Assembly (NCBI GenBank): GCA_022822085.1
Contig: JAJECK010000062.1
Span: 1-64,000 of the forward strand
Length of the DNA stretch: 64,000 nucleotides
Source of the DNA: Candidatus Poribacteria bacterium
GTDB lineage: Bacteria; Poribacteria; WGA-4E; WGA-3G
Direction of reading: 5' to 3'
Shown here: positions 6,879 through 15,943 of the stretch, in pieces
Layout: each line of letters starts with the position of its first letter
Numbering within the stretch: the first letter of the stretch is position 1
Notes under the pieces: model-generated
The model's database searches: none
What the model was told of the DNA's origin: nothing
The model's input: only the letters and a program-made list of their open reading frames with translations
Position numbers and translations under genes: made by a program

Positions 6879-9758
6879 TTATTGTTCAAGGGATATGTGA
6901 AATATACCACGTTTATCGGTGCAGATATATAGTTTATCTCTATTGGCAGAAAGAGATATAACCTTACCTGGAATATTTGCTGAGATCTGTTGCCATTGAC
7001 CACCAGAATCTAAACTATAAATTCCCATATCGCCAGCCCCATAAAAGTTGAATTCTGTCATGGCGAATCTGTCCATGATAATAGATTTACCGTGATGATC
7101 TGTTAACATACGCCAGTGTTCCCCAGTTTCAGAAGTCAGCACCCCTTTATCCGTAGCAACATAAACCTTTGATCCCACAAATGCGATATCCATTATATGG
7201 GAAAAGCTTGAAGGTATGGTAGGTGTAATGTCACGCCAACTGTTACCAGCATCAATGGATTGATGTAACCTACCATCCCGTTTACCTACATAGACAACTT
7301 CTGCTGAAACTGCTATTTTAATCCCTCTATCCAACTCACCATTAATTGGAATACCTGTATCTGCTAAATCTGTGTCTATTACATCTACACTATTTGGAGT
7401 ACATTTGTACAGACTTCCTTTGAATTCAATGTAGATAGTTTCACCACTAACAGCAGAACCACCAAAGCGTGCCAACCTCGGTAGATCTGATATCTCTGTG
7501 CCTTTCCATTGTTTGGGAGAAACAAGTTTGTTAACCAACAAGAACGCTCCATCGTCAAGACGTAAACGATAAATATGAAGTTCTATTGATCCTGGTGCCA
7601 TTGCGTATCTCGGCGCAAATACGTAAAGTTCGTTGTTAATGATTTCCAATCTTGCGTCAACAAAATAATGGACAGGTTGACCTTTATTGTCCGTTCTCGT
7701 TGGTGTAAACATATTGTAATCAATGTGAACTTCTTCCCACGAGTTACTATCGTCAACTGATTTGAAAAACTTAATACCAGTATATACATAGAGTGTACGA
7801 TTAAAGGCAACTAAATCTCGCACTTTGGTGTTTATGGTGCCCTTCGTGAATGTATGCAACGAATCACCACCGTCAGTTGTACGAATAATACCAACTGGTC
7901 CTACCTTGTAGAAAGTATTTTTATTCACTGTTAAGACAGAAGAATAAGGTGATGGACGTAAATTTATATCCATACCTATGTTTTTCCATATTTGTCCACC
8001 ATCTACTGATCGGAAAGATTGCGCACCTAATACCCAAAGCGTTTTATCTACAGCGTAGATTTCTGTAGGTCCCTTAAACACTGGGGCCATGTTAAAAGAT
8101 TTGTCTGTAGGAGTAATTTCGTGCCACGAAGCCCCTGAGTTCGCTGAGTGGAAAATCTTACGAGGTGTTTTGCTGTGTACCTCTGTTATTAAAAAGTCAT
8201 GACTATGATAAGCTCCACCTGTAACGACATAAAGGTCATTCTCAAAAACTTCTATTGAATGCACTGTTCTTAAAGGGTCTACCGGTAATTGAGTCCACAC
8301 TTCTAAGTTCAAGCGATAGAGACCTTGGTTTGTTCCAATTAACACAGAGTCACCAATCTTCGCAACTGTGTAAATCGTTTTACTCATCAATCCATTATTC
8401 AGAGGTAGCCAGTTCCTACCCCCATCCACAGAGTGAAATACTCCTTTGTCTTTGAAAGCAAGGTACATTAAAAGGTTCTCTTGTGTATGACCTGTTATTA
8501 TTAACCCAACAACATCTCCGGTGGGTCGTGTGCAGAATATATTCCACGACTCCCCATTATCGGTGGAAGCATATATCTCATTCGTATTGACAGAATAGAT
8601 AACACCTTGGTAATCAGTTATCGGAGCTTGATACATGTCACTAAGAATATTCGCGTTAATATCCATCCAGGTTGTCCCATCTTGCGATAACCTATAAAGA
8701 CGCGTTTGCGATATCGCGTAAATCTCATTATCTGTCGTCGCGAAGATCTTGTATTGAGAAGACCCATGGGGTCCATTTGCCTGTGTCCACTCACCCAAGG
8801 ATGTATTGATAGTATTATCCAATACATTAACTGCTAAGTCTGCATCAGGAACCGCTCTACCCACTCCTTCACTATTATTGTCAGGTTCACCTATCACAAA
8901 TCTATTTTGCGGAATCGGGTTAGAAATAATATCAATGTTTATAGGTGATTCTACGAGTTCAATTGTCGGTTTAGAGGGTGCTGCGAAATCATACGGCATC
9001 TGAAAGTGTGAAGTAAATCTATCCATTGTCCCGAATAGTAACAAAACCAGCACCACAGCTGCCCCTAAAGCTGCCCAAGGGAATATAGGTTTTACGACCT
9101 GCGGAGTAGGTTTGATATCAGCAATCTGTCTTAATATATTCTCAGATAGGTCTGTAGATAGTTGTAAGCCGCCAAGATTTTCGTTAAGTAAATGTTCTTC
9201 TTCTGTTTTCAAACGGTTCCGTGCCCGACGAAGCTTACTCTTAATTGTATTCACTGACACACCTAAGAATTTGCTTATTTCTTGTGCGGTCATTTCACCA
9301 AGATAATAGAGAGTAATAACAGTACGTTCACTTTCCGGTAATATCTCTAATAGCTTCTTTACTATTTCTTGATAGTGTTCAACTTTTTCTTTTTCACGTT
9401 GTTCAATCTGATGCAGTGTATAAAACGAATCGATTATCTCCTTGGGCGGCGTGTCTTCAAGTGATTGTATTGAGAGGTGACTCCTTTCGACTTTATTTTT
9501 CTTAATCCAATTAAGGCAAAGTCTATTTGTTACCACATAAAGCCACCCTTCAAATAATATTGGGTTCTTAAGCGTCGGTAACTTTTTGTAAACCTGAAAA
9601 AAAATATCTTGCGTAATTTCTTCCGCAACGTGGTAGTCTCCAATCTTCCGCCAAGCAAGCGCATGAATCTTTTTCTGGTATTTCTGCACTAATTCAGTGA
9701 ATGCTTCTTCTTCACCATCTAATATTCTGTGAATCAGTTGAACACTGTTTTCTATCAT
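6879..9758 (-). CDS. ECF sigma factor fused to a membrane helix and an outer beta-propeller
   Basis: The product has 959 residues. Residues 7-88 are sigma region 2 (D-Y-H-V-A-E-E-I-T-Q-D-I-F-F at 41-54, then G-W-L-Y-V-V-T-N-R at 71-79). Residues 130-185 are region 4 (L-P-E-S-E-R, then the helix-turn-helix I-S-K-F-L-G-V-S-V-N-T-I-K-S). A single hydrophobic helix lies at about 225-243. Residues 330-959 hold many BNR/Asp-box-type blades (S-T-D-N-G-E-S-W, S-V-D-G-G-R-N-W, S-I-D-A-G-N-S-W), as in sialidases and Ycf48. Predicted topology is sigma part inside and propeller outside. No separate anti-sigma gene is near. ECF proteins with fused C-terminal sensory parts are known in Planctomycetes and relatives; the regulon here is unknown. 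It is likely the first gene of an operon with propellers A and B. Confidence 0.85.
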   Translation of the reverse strand: MIENSVQLIHRILDGEEEAFTELVQKYQKKIHALAWRKIGDYHVAEEITQDIFFQVYKKLPTLKNPILFEGWLYVVTNRLCLNWIKKNKVERSHLSIQSLEDTPPKEIIDSFYTLHQIEQREKEKVEHYQEIVKKLLEILPESERTVITLYYLGEMTAQEISKFLGVSVNTIKSKLRRARNRLKTEEEHLLNENLGGLQLSTDLSENILRQIADIKPTPQVVKPIFPWAALGAAVVLVLLLFGTMDRFTSHFQMPYDFAAPSKPTIELVESPINIDIISNPIPQNRFVIGEPDNNSEGVGRAVPDADLAVNVLDNTINTSLGEWTQANGPHGSSQYKIFATTDNEIYAISQTRLYRLSQDGTTWMDINANILSDMYQAPITDYQGVIYSVNTNEIYASTDNGESWNIFCTRPTGDVVGLIITGHTQENLLMYLAFKDKGVFHSVDGGRNWLPLNNGLMSKTIYTVAKIGDSVLIGTNQGLYRLNLEVWTQLPVDPLRTVHSIEVFENDLYVVTGGAYHSHDFLITEVHSKTPRKIFHSANSGASWHEITPTDKSFNMAPVFKGPTEIYAVDKTLWVLGAQSFRSVDGGQIWKNIGMDINLRPSPYSSVLTVNKNTFYKVGPVGIIRTTDGGDSLHTFTKGTINTKVRDLVAFNRTLYVYTGIKFFKSVDDSNSWEEVHIDYNMFTPTRTDNKGQPVHYFVDARLEIINNELYVFAPRYAMAPGSIELHIYRLRLDDGAFLLVNKLVSPKQWKGTEISDLPRLARFGGSAVSGETIYIEFKGSLYKCTPNSVDVIDTDLADTGIPINGELDRGIKIAVSAEVVYVGKRDGRLHQSIDAGNSWRDITPTIPSSFSHIMDIAFVGSKVYVATDKGVLTSETGEHWRMLTDHHGKSIIMDRFAMTEFNFYGAGDMGIYSLDSGGQWQQISANIPGKVISLSANRDKLYICTDKRGIFHISLEQ

Positions 9759-10538
9759 TAATCTACTCCACGATTCATGATTTTTATTAGCAGGATCGTT
9801 CGAAATTCATTATTCCTATTAAGAAGAGAATCACATGACTTAATAAGTTAAGACAATTTTTTTTTGAAAAAGGGTGCAAAATCCAGAATATTTCTTAGGA
9901 TGTCCACAACACAGACAGTTGGATCTAAAGATGCTTCAAATCCTTATAACAGCGAGCGAGAAATGTGATATAATACTCTACATCATGATAACACATGGTT
10001 AATACGTCTTACTTTAAAATGTCTTAATAAGAGTCCAACCTATATCCTGACTGATGTCAATTATGCACACCCCTCAGTTATGTGGGCATAACGAAATGCT
10101 GTAATAAGTCTATTACGCACTTCTGGCAATGCAAAAATAGCATACGCCCTTCGTCATTTTGTCGCACATCCAGACAAGCACTCAAACTTATTGAAATAAA
10201 TTTAGAAACTGAATGGCTCTGATTAATCAGGGTTGAGTTATTCAATTGTGGAGATTTACCATTGTAGGAGCGGTTTCTAACCTCGGTTTGTTTGTGCATC
10301 TCGGATTTACACGGATTGTTCTGATTTCTCGGATAAGGTAAGCGGAACGATGACCTGCGATTAAGCGCGTTGTTGGAGTGATTATATACCTCGATTTTTC
10401 TTATCCACTCACTTTAGTGCAGTGCCCCCGTTCCCTATCCTATAGTGTTTGGAGGTTTTGTGCCATCGGGGTAAAAACCCCTCCTACAATAGAAACCCGC
10501 CTATTCTGATATTCTTAAAGGTCTTTTACAAAATTAAT
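9759..10538. other. Intergenic region with hairpin repeats only
   Basis: No gene is supported. It holds GGAGCGGTTTCTAACCTC-type repeats near 10261-10290 and a GGGGTAAAAACCCC hairpin near 10469-10482. A reading frame at 10078-10299 on the minus strand has no family features. Confidence 0.5.
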
Positions 10539-10567
10539 TTGACATATTAATCAGGCTAAAGTATAAT
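10539..10567 (+). promoter_or_regulatory. Consensus sigma-70 promoter of the di-haem lipoprotein gene
   Basis: TTGACA (10539-10544), 17 bases, TATAAT (10562-10567): both boxes are perfect. The expected transcript start near 10574 gives a leader of about 100 bases to the TTG at 10677. Confidence 0.75.
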
Positions 10568-10676
10568 TTACTGATGTTAGGACGGAATATTATTAAATGT
10601 GTTTTATATTTTATATGTCCTTATATTAGTATTTTGCTTTTTGTTACTTTACTACGGATACTACAAGGAGTTGAAT

Positions 10677-11891
10677 TTGAAAAGATTTTACATTTTGTTT
10701 GTTGTTTTTGTTGTTCTCACATCTATAATTGGGTGTGACGGTAGGATTGAAATTCCGCAATTAATTATTCCTGAAGACGATAATATTGATTCTTCAATTG
10801 ATGATTTCGAAACTCCTTTTGCAATGTTACCTTCTGATCTGAGTGCCATATTTGCGCGAGGTGAGGAAGCGTTTATGAAGGACTTTACAGTAGAAGAAGG
10901 ATTAGGTCCCATTTTTAATCAATCAAGTTGTGTCAGTTGCCATCCCGGAAATGGTCGTGGTCTACCAGACTCAGCACTTATTCGATTTAGCATGGGGCAT
11001 AATCTGATGCTTGATATGGGAGGTACCCAGTTTCAAGACAAAACTATCCCTGGTGCGCCTTACGAGACTCTTCCAAAGGATGTGGATAAATCAACACGGC
11101 TCCCACCCCCTGTTTTCGGCATGGGACTTATTGAAAATATTCCGGTTGAAACCATATTATCCTATTCCGATCCGAATGATGCTGATGGCGATGGTATTTC
11201 TGGCAGGCCGCACTGGGTAACTGCTCCCGATTTTGTGCCAGCTACGGAGATTGGCGGTGGACAAGGCAAACAGCTTGGCAGATTTGGACGAAAGGCTTCC
11301 GTGTCGTCTTTGGTCCAACAGACTGCAACGGCGTTCCAACAAGACATGGGTATAACTAACAACTTTTTACAAGAGGAGCCATCTGATGTTGGTGACACCG
11401 TTCCTGATCCAGAGGTAGAAAGGTCAACTGTCATGGATATAGTAATGTTCATGCGATTGCTCTCACCGCCGCCACGTGGTGAAATAACTGAAGAAGTCAA
11501 AAGAGGTGACACGTTTTTTAATAAAATCGGATGTGCCTCATGCCATGTTCCGACGATGCTGACAGGTCCTTCTCCTATTGATGCCTTGAACTTTGCTAAA
11601 GCCAACGTTTACTCTGATTTTCTTTTACATGATATGGGAGAGGAATTAGCGGATAATCGGCCTGATGGTGAAGCAACCGGGAGAGAATGGCGGACTGCCC
11701 CGCTCTGGGGAACGCGCTTGATCGGGAAATTCCTAGATGGTACATCTTTTTTCCTTCATGATGGTCGCGCTACGACGCTTGAAGGTGCAATCCGAACACA
11801 CGGTGGTGAAGCACAGAACGCAAAGCAAGCGTTTTTCAATTTGTCAGAGTCGGATCAACAGGCTGTTATTGCCTTCCTCAAATCACTTTAA
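10677..11891 (+). CDS. Di-haem cytochrome c peroxidase-like (DUF1111) lipoprotein
   Basis: The start is TTG 10677, six bases after AAGGAG. It gives a classic lipoprotein leader, basic then hydrophobic, ending T-S-I-I-G-C with the lipid-carrying Cys at residue 20. A start further upstream would add a second hydrophobic stretch without a binding site. The product has 404 residues with two c-type haem sites, C85-V-S-C-H89 and C286-A-S-C-H290. The first is followed by G-N-G-R-G-L-P, and T-A-P-L-W-G-T-R, F-L-H-D-G-R-A-T-T-L-E-G-A-I come later, all typical of the DUF1111 'thiol oxidoreductase' group. It is a redox protein on the outer face of a membrane; its substrate is unknown. Confidence 0.85.
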   Translation: MKRFYILFVVFVVLTSIIGCDGRIEIPQLIIPEDDNIDSSIDDFETPFAMLPSDLSAIFARGEEAFMKDFTVEEGLGPIFNQSSCVSCHPGNGRGLPDSALIRFSMGHNLMLDMGGTQFQDKTIPGAPYETLPKDVDKSTRLPPPVFGMGLIENIPVETILSYSDPNDADGDGISGRPHWVTAPDFVPATEIGGGQGKQLGRFGRKASVSSLVQQTATAFQQDMGITNNFLQEEPSDVGDTVPDPEVERSTVMDIVMFMRLLSPPPRGEITEEVKRGDTFFNKIGCASCHVPTMLTGPSPIDALNFAKANVYSDFLLHDMGEELADNRPDGEATGREWRTAPLWGTRLIGKFLDGTSFFLHDGRATTLEGAIRTHGGEAQNAKQAFFNLSESDQQAVIAFLKSL

Positions 11892-11950
11892 TATTGATCT
11901 ATTGTGTGAATAAGGTTTTCGTAAATTGGGATTTTTTTAATATATATTCT

Positions 11951-11988
11951 CGTTCAAGCGGGGTTTCTTGAGATTCTTCGCTTGAGCG
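11951..11988 (+). promoter_or_regulatory. Stem-loop before the STAS gene
   Basis: CGTTCAAGCG (11951-11960) pairs with CGCTTGAGCG (11979-11988), with one G-U. No T run follows, so it is more likely a leader hairpin than a terminator. Confidence 0.35.
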
Positions 11989-12004
11989 TTGGGACACATA
12001 TATT

Positions 12005-12355
12005 ATGATAATCACGGTATCTAAAAAAAAAGAAATCGTTATTTTTAGACTTAAGGGAAAATTTATCTCCCCGAATATCGGAAAGGTTTGGGAAACTGTG
12101 GATCGGACTCTCTGCGGAAGTGCCGCACATCCAAAGTTAGTGTTTGACTTTAAAGAGGTTACTCAAATAGATGGTGCTGGCCTCGGTACACTCATGAAAA
12201 TACTTGCCGAGATCCTGCCACGTAGAGGGAGAATCGCAGTAATTAATATGAACAAGCACGTCAGAAGTCTTACTGTTATGACGCAACTATCTACGGTTCT
12301 TGAATGTTTTAAAAATGAAGACGATGCTGTTACTACGTTGTTAGGACATTCATAA
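12005..12355 (+). CDS. STAS-domain protein (anti-anti-sigma type)
   Basis: The 116-residue protein is a single STAS domain: I-V-I-F-R-L-K-G-K-F, L-V-F-D-F-K-E-V-T-Q-I-D at 46-56, then G-L-G-T-L-M-K-I-L. In SpoIIAA-type antagonists the loop after the Asp is D-S-S-G; here it is D56-G-A-G59, so the phosphorylated Ser is absent. It could be locked in an active form or be a structural partner. A second STAS gene at 46771-47115 keeps T-S-S-G. No kinase or phosphatase partner is adjacent. No ribosome binding site is evident before the ATG. Confidence 0.8.
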   Translation: MIITVSKKKEIVIFRLKGKFISPNIGKVWETVDRTLCGSAAHPKLVFDFKEVTQIDGAGLGTLMKILAEILPRRGRIAVINMNKHVRSLTVMTQLSTVLECFKNEDDAVTTLLGHS

Positions 12356-12610
12356 CGAGATGCAGACTAACTTCAGTGTGAGATATGTTAATGTTAAAAC
12401 CAGGCAATGCCTTCTTGGTGTTTTCTAATGTCCTAAATTGGATAAATTTTGATTCAGGGATGGATTGTAAGAGCATTTTGCATGTGTAAAATAACGTTCT
12501 ATAATAGACATTTTTGGACAGTTGCCTACTTTTATCTCCATCTGCCGTTTTGGTTATCCTTGTTACTTTATGTCCGATTTCTGTTCATAGTTTCGTTGAT
12601 ATCTACAGTA
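12356..12610. other. Intergenic, nothing recognised
   Basis: AT-rich sequence without a supported gene or repeat. The gene-free stretch continues to 13551, and its repeats are listed separately. Confidence 0.4.
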
Positions 12611-12729
12611 TATCTCATAAATCATAATAGGACACCTTCATTGTAGGGGCGAGGTTCCCTCGTCCCTATATAGAAAGGTTTCTTCTAAACGGGCAGGGAG
12701 CCCCCGCCCGGACAGTGATTTATGAGATA
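12611..12729. repeat. 119-bp MITE with 14-bp perfect inverted ends
   Basis: TATCTCATAAATCA (12611-12624) is the exact reverse complement of 12716-12729. Two internal hairpins follow: GGGGCGAGGTTCCCTCGTCCC (12645-12665) and GGGCAGGGAGCCCCCGCCC (12691-12709). Confidence 0.7.
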
Positions 12730-13052
12730 CGCTCTACTAATTCTGATATTCAAGCAGCTAATCATATACGAATTATGTGTCGTGTGGCGTATCATTTTAT
12801 GCGACTTACTAACAGGACTAATGAAATCAAGAAATAATTCACGGTCCTTCCCACCTTACCGTTTTCCTATTTGTTAAGACGATAGCATGTATAACGTAGA
12901 TCCTGTTATTTCAACTATTTTTTGAAACAACAATTTCTTAGTTGCAGTGTAATCACATGCTTTGATTGTGACAAATAAATACCTGCAGCAACCTTTTCAC
13001 CAAGTCTATTTCCACCATCTCAATTTGCTGCCCGATTCTGTTAATGATAACA

Positions 13053-13186
13053 ACTTGTGCCAGTTAACTAACTATTTATATTAAATTCACATATATTGGA
13101 TATGATATATAAACATATCGTCCGGACAGGACTAAAGATGGAATCTGAGACGTTTTTCTATAAACATATCGTCCGGACAGGACTAA
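13053..13186. repeat. Repeat patch: element end plus two direct 28-bp copies
   Basis: ACTTGTGCCAGTTAACT (13053-13069) matches 292-308. A 28-bp unit starting TATAAACATATCGTCC is present twice without change (13108-13135, 13159-13186) and partly at 347-362, where a MITE has split it. No gene is seen in 12730-13551. Confidence 0.5.
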
Positions 13187-13551
13187 TGAACGGACAATCT
13201 AATGAGGAATATTTACAAAACAGATCGTTAATGTTGAATAATGTTTAACACACAGTTATTTAGCACAATTCGTGATAATAATATTTATGGAACTCACGTT
13301 AGTGAGTAAACTGCTTACTTTCCCTTGAAGTTATGACAGGTTTGAGGTATACTGGGCAAACAGTGCTATGAGACGCATGGGTGCATTGTCGATTTCATCT
13401 GCGAATCGCAATTGGATGCAAACCGAATTGTGAATGAAATATCTTTTCTAAATTTGTGAACATCTGCACGATTATTGAGTTTTATAAAACAGTAGCAAAG
13501 CCGAAAATTTGGTATGGCAAAACACCAAAAACACTGAAAAACAGTAATTAA

Positions 13552-14442
13552 ATGCAAGACAACCTTACCCCTTTCATTCCATTTGAAAAACTCCGAGGTA
13601 GAACACTGATATGGGTCTGTCTGCTTTCGCAGGTTTTATGTGGAATGATATCGTATGAAATTGCAAAAGTTTTCTCTGACAATGCTGGTAACCCAACACC
13701 AGAGATAATCAGTGTTTTCTTGTTCTATGTATTGTTCTTCATAATCATCTCCCCGATATTGTTTCGTTCAAAGTTGTCTTACACAAAACTATTCGGTGCG
13801 TTTCCTCAATTGTCAACAATCAGTAAATATGTCATCTGGACAGTGCCTCTTGTAATCTTTTCTATTGTAGTTTTCTATCTGCAGTTCCTACCTTTACATT
13901 ATCTCATGCCCGAGTTTGCAGACTGGTGGTTTGAAGACAGTTCAGAATTAGCTAACCTGCCTCTTCAGGATTACTTTTTCGCACATGTGTTGGAGTTCTT
14001 CACTATAGTGCTTGTTGCACCAATAGTTGAAGAGTTTTTTATTAGAGGAATTATGTTAACCCGTTGGAGCATCAAATGGGGAACGCCTAAAGCAATTCTT
14101 GTGTCATCTTTTCTCTTTGGCTTACTGCATTCCAATATCATTGGAGCATGCTTATTTGGTTTTGTCATGTGTGTGCTATATATCCGAACAAAATCACTCT
14201 TTATGCCAATCGTTCTACACGTTGCAAACAACTTCACTGCGTGGGCAATAGGTATGGTTTCTTCACCTGACCAGGAGGTGCAGAATCAAGCTTCTGAAAT
14301 GGTACTAAACCCTTCCGATACAATGTTGATATTGGCAGCATCGGTAATTATAATTCCTTGGGCAATCAGACTAATTTGGAAGAATTTACCTAAAGACGAT
14401 TGGCGTGTACCTTACCTCGTTGATGCTTCATACTTAGAATAG
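13552..14442 (+). CDS. CPBP-family intramembrane metalloprotease
   Basis: The 296-residue polytopic protein has about eight hydrophobic segments. The CPBP/Rce1 catalytic set is complete: E160-E161-x-x-x-R165 in P-I-V-E-E-F-F-I-R-G, F-L-F-G-L-L-H193-S-N, and H223-x-x-x-N227 in V-L-H-V-A-N-N-F. Bacterial members are thought to cleave or modify membrane-bound peptides and prenylated proteins; some give self-immunity to bacteriocins. No bacteriocin-like gene is nearby. The ATG has no strong ribosome binding site, so the exact start is less certain than the family. Confidence 0.85.
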   Translation: MQDNLTPFIPFEKLRGRTLIWVCLLSQVLCGMISYEIAKVFSDNAGNPTPEIISVFLFYVLFFIIISPILFRSKLSYTKLFGAFPQLSTISKYVIWTVPLVIFSIVVFYLQFLPLHYLMPEFADWWFEDSSELANLPLQDYFFAHVLEFFTIVLVAPIVEEFFIRGIMLTRWSIKWGTPKAILVSSFLFGLLHSNIIGACLFGFVMCVLYIRTKSLFMPIVLHVANNFTAWAIGMVSSPDQEVQNQASEMVLNPSDTMLILAASVIIIPWAIRLIWKNLPKDDWRVPYLVDASYLE

Positions 14443-14676
14443 ACCAAGAGATTATTTTGGTGATTTAAGAGTAAGATGTCGTTGGAGCCTCAGTTGATCG
14501 GGAGACTGAACTTGTCAGTAAGGACTCAAATCTATTTGTGCAATTATCATCTGGTCAATAGCATTAGAAAAGATGCACCAACTTCATCAGCACCACCTAA
14601 GGAAATATAATTTATACTTACCTTTCTATATTAACTTGTGGATTGTCTATTCTAAAATTGTGGATAGAAGTAAGGG

Positions 14677-14738
14677 CCGGGAATCGGAATTCCCTCGGAC
14701 CATAAGCAGCCCATCGGTCCGAGCGATCTTCGAATCGC
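14677..14738. repeat. Three consecutive perfect stem-loops
   Basis: Stem 1: GGGAAT/ATTCCC (14679-14694, 4-base loop). Stem 2: TCGGACC/GGTCCGA (14695-14722, 14-base loop). Stem 3: GCGAT/ATCGC (14723-14738). They abut without spacers. It may be a structured interspersed repeat or a small RNA; it ends about 70 bases before the next promoter. Nothing else is seen in 14443-14810. Confidence 0.5.
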
Positions 14739-14810
14739 GACCTTTACCCGCAAAATTTCGGTAGACACTCCATTAGACAAACTTTTACACACCCTCAGCC
14801 TGATCCTTAT

Positions 14811-14839
14811 TTGACAACAAAACTGATTTTGATTAGAAT
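14811..14839 (+). promoter_or_regulatory. Sigma-70 promoter of the dehydrogenase operon
   Basis: TTGACA (14811-14816), 17 bases, TAGAAT (14834-14839). The transcript would begin near 14846, which rules out translation starts before it and supports ATG 14877. Confidence 0.65.
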
Positions 14840-14876
14840 AGAAACAACATTCAATCACACAACTAAGGAAACCGAT

Positions 14877-15926
14877 ATGAGCAAAACAAGAAAAGTCGTG
14901 ATGAGAAGTGATGCGGGACGTATCACCACAGAGGAACAGGAAACTCCTGCACCAAAACCAGGACAACTACTAATAGAAGTTCACGCGTCTATGGTCAGTC
15001 CGGGGACAGAACTCGGTGGTATGAAACGGAGACGCGATAATCCAGGTGACGGAACACAAAAACGTCCGTTTGGATATACCAACGCAGGGATCGTCATAGG
15101 CAAAGAGGGAGACTGCGATGAATTTGAGATCGGTAACAGAGTAGCAGGCATGGGTGGTGGATACGCACTCCACGCAACGTATGCGTGTGTCCCACATAAC
15201 CTATGTGCTAAGATACCTGAGAATGTCAAATATGAGGAAGCAGCATCTGTTCACCTTACTGCAACAGCACTTCACGCAGTGCAGCGTGGCCGTATACGCA
15301 TCGGTGAAAATGTCGTTATTGCTGGGTTAGGTATGCTTGGACAACTAGCAAGTCAGATTGCGAAAACTGCTGGTGCTTATGTTATCGGGTTAGACAAACT
15401 TCCGTTAAGGTTAAAAATTGCAGAAAAATCAGGAATAGCCCGTGCAATAAATATCTCAGAAACAGACCCGATTCCAGTTGCTGAGGAATTCACTAATGGA
15501 TACGGTATGGACTGCGGTATAATTGCTTTCGGTGGAGATGCTACGAGTGCTTTTCAGCAAATTCGTGCTATGTTGAAGATTGCTCCTGATACCCACAGGA
15601 TGGGAAGAATTGTTATTGTGGGTGGAGCAAGTATTACACACGGATTTGCTGCCGGACTTGGGAACGTAGATGTCATCAGTGCTGCACGCACAGGTCCCGG
15701 TTACCACGATGAAGATTATGAACATGGAGCGGATTACCCACCGGTGTTAGTACCGTGGCCTACACAACGGAATTTAGAACTATCATTGCGATTAATATCA
15801 GAAGGTAGCGTCAAGTTAGATCATATTATCACAGATATTGTCCCTATTGACCAAGCATCTGAAGCATGCGAGAAATTGATACAGACTCCAAATGAAGCGT
15901 TAGGTGTTATCTTTACTATGAAATAG
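14877..15926 (+). CDS. Medium-chain dehydrogenase/reductase (MDR superfamily)
   Basis: The 349-residue protein starts at ATG 14877 with AAGGA upstream. Its N-terminal half has the GroES-like fold (V-S-P-G-T-E-L near residue 40, G-Y-T-N-A-G near 65). The second half is a Rossmann fold with V-I-A-G-L-G-M-L-G-Q-L near 145. The V-S-P-G-T-E motif replaces the usual catalytic-zinc Cys region, as in a subset of sugar or polyol dehydrogenase-like MDR proteins. The likely reaction is NAD(P)-dependent oxidation of an alcohol or sugar; the substrate is unknown. Only 17 bases separate it from the acetyltransferase gene. A second, shorter MDR gene lies at 27463. Confidence 0.8.
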   Translation: MSKTRKVVMRSDAGRITTEEQETPAPKPGQLLIEVHASMVSPGTELGGMKRRRDNPGDGTQKRPFGYTNAGIVIGKEGDCDEFEIGNRVAGMGGGYALHATYACVPHNLCAKIPENVKYEEAASVHLTATALHAVQRGRIRIGENVVIAGLGMLGQLASQIAKTAGAYVIGLDKLPLRLKIAEKSGIARAINISETDPIPVAEEFTNGYGMDCGIIAFGGDATSAFQQIRAMLKIAPDTHRMGRIVIVGGASITHGFAAGLGNVDVISAARTGPGYHDEDYEHGADYPPVLVPWPTQRNLELSLRLISEGSVKLDHIITDIVPIDQASEACEKLIQTPNEALGVIFTMK

Positions 15927-15943
15927 ACCGGTGTTTTTGAAAT

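Noticed and set aside
10078-10299. 73-codon minus-strand frame
   Set aside because: It runs through repeat sequence with no binding site and no recognisable pattern.
13108-13186. Two perfect 28-bp repeats with a 23-bp gap as a mini CRISPR
   Set aside because: Only two copies, and a third partial copy lies at 347-362 in an unrelated place, so it is a dispersed repeat.
14674-14752. Possible tRNA on either strand
   Set aside because: The stems are self-contained hairpins in a row, without a cloverleaf, anticodon arm or T-arm consensus.
14811-14876. Upstream start for the MDR gene
   Set aside because: These bases are a TTGACA-17-TAGAAT promoter, and the better ribosome site is before ATG 14877.
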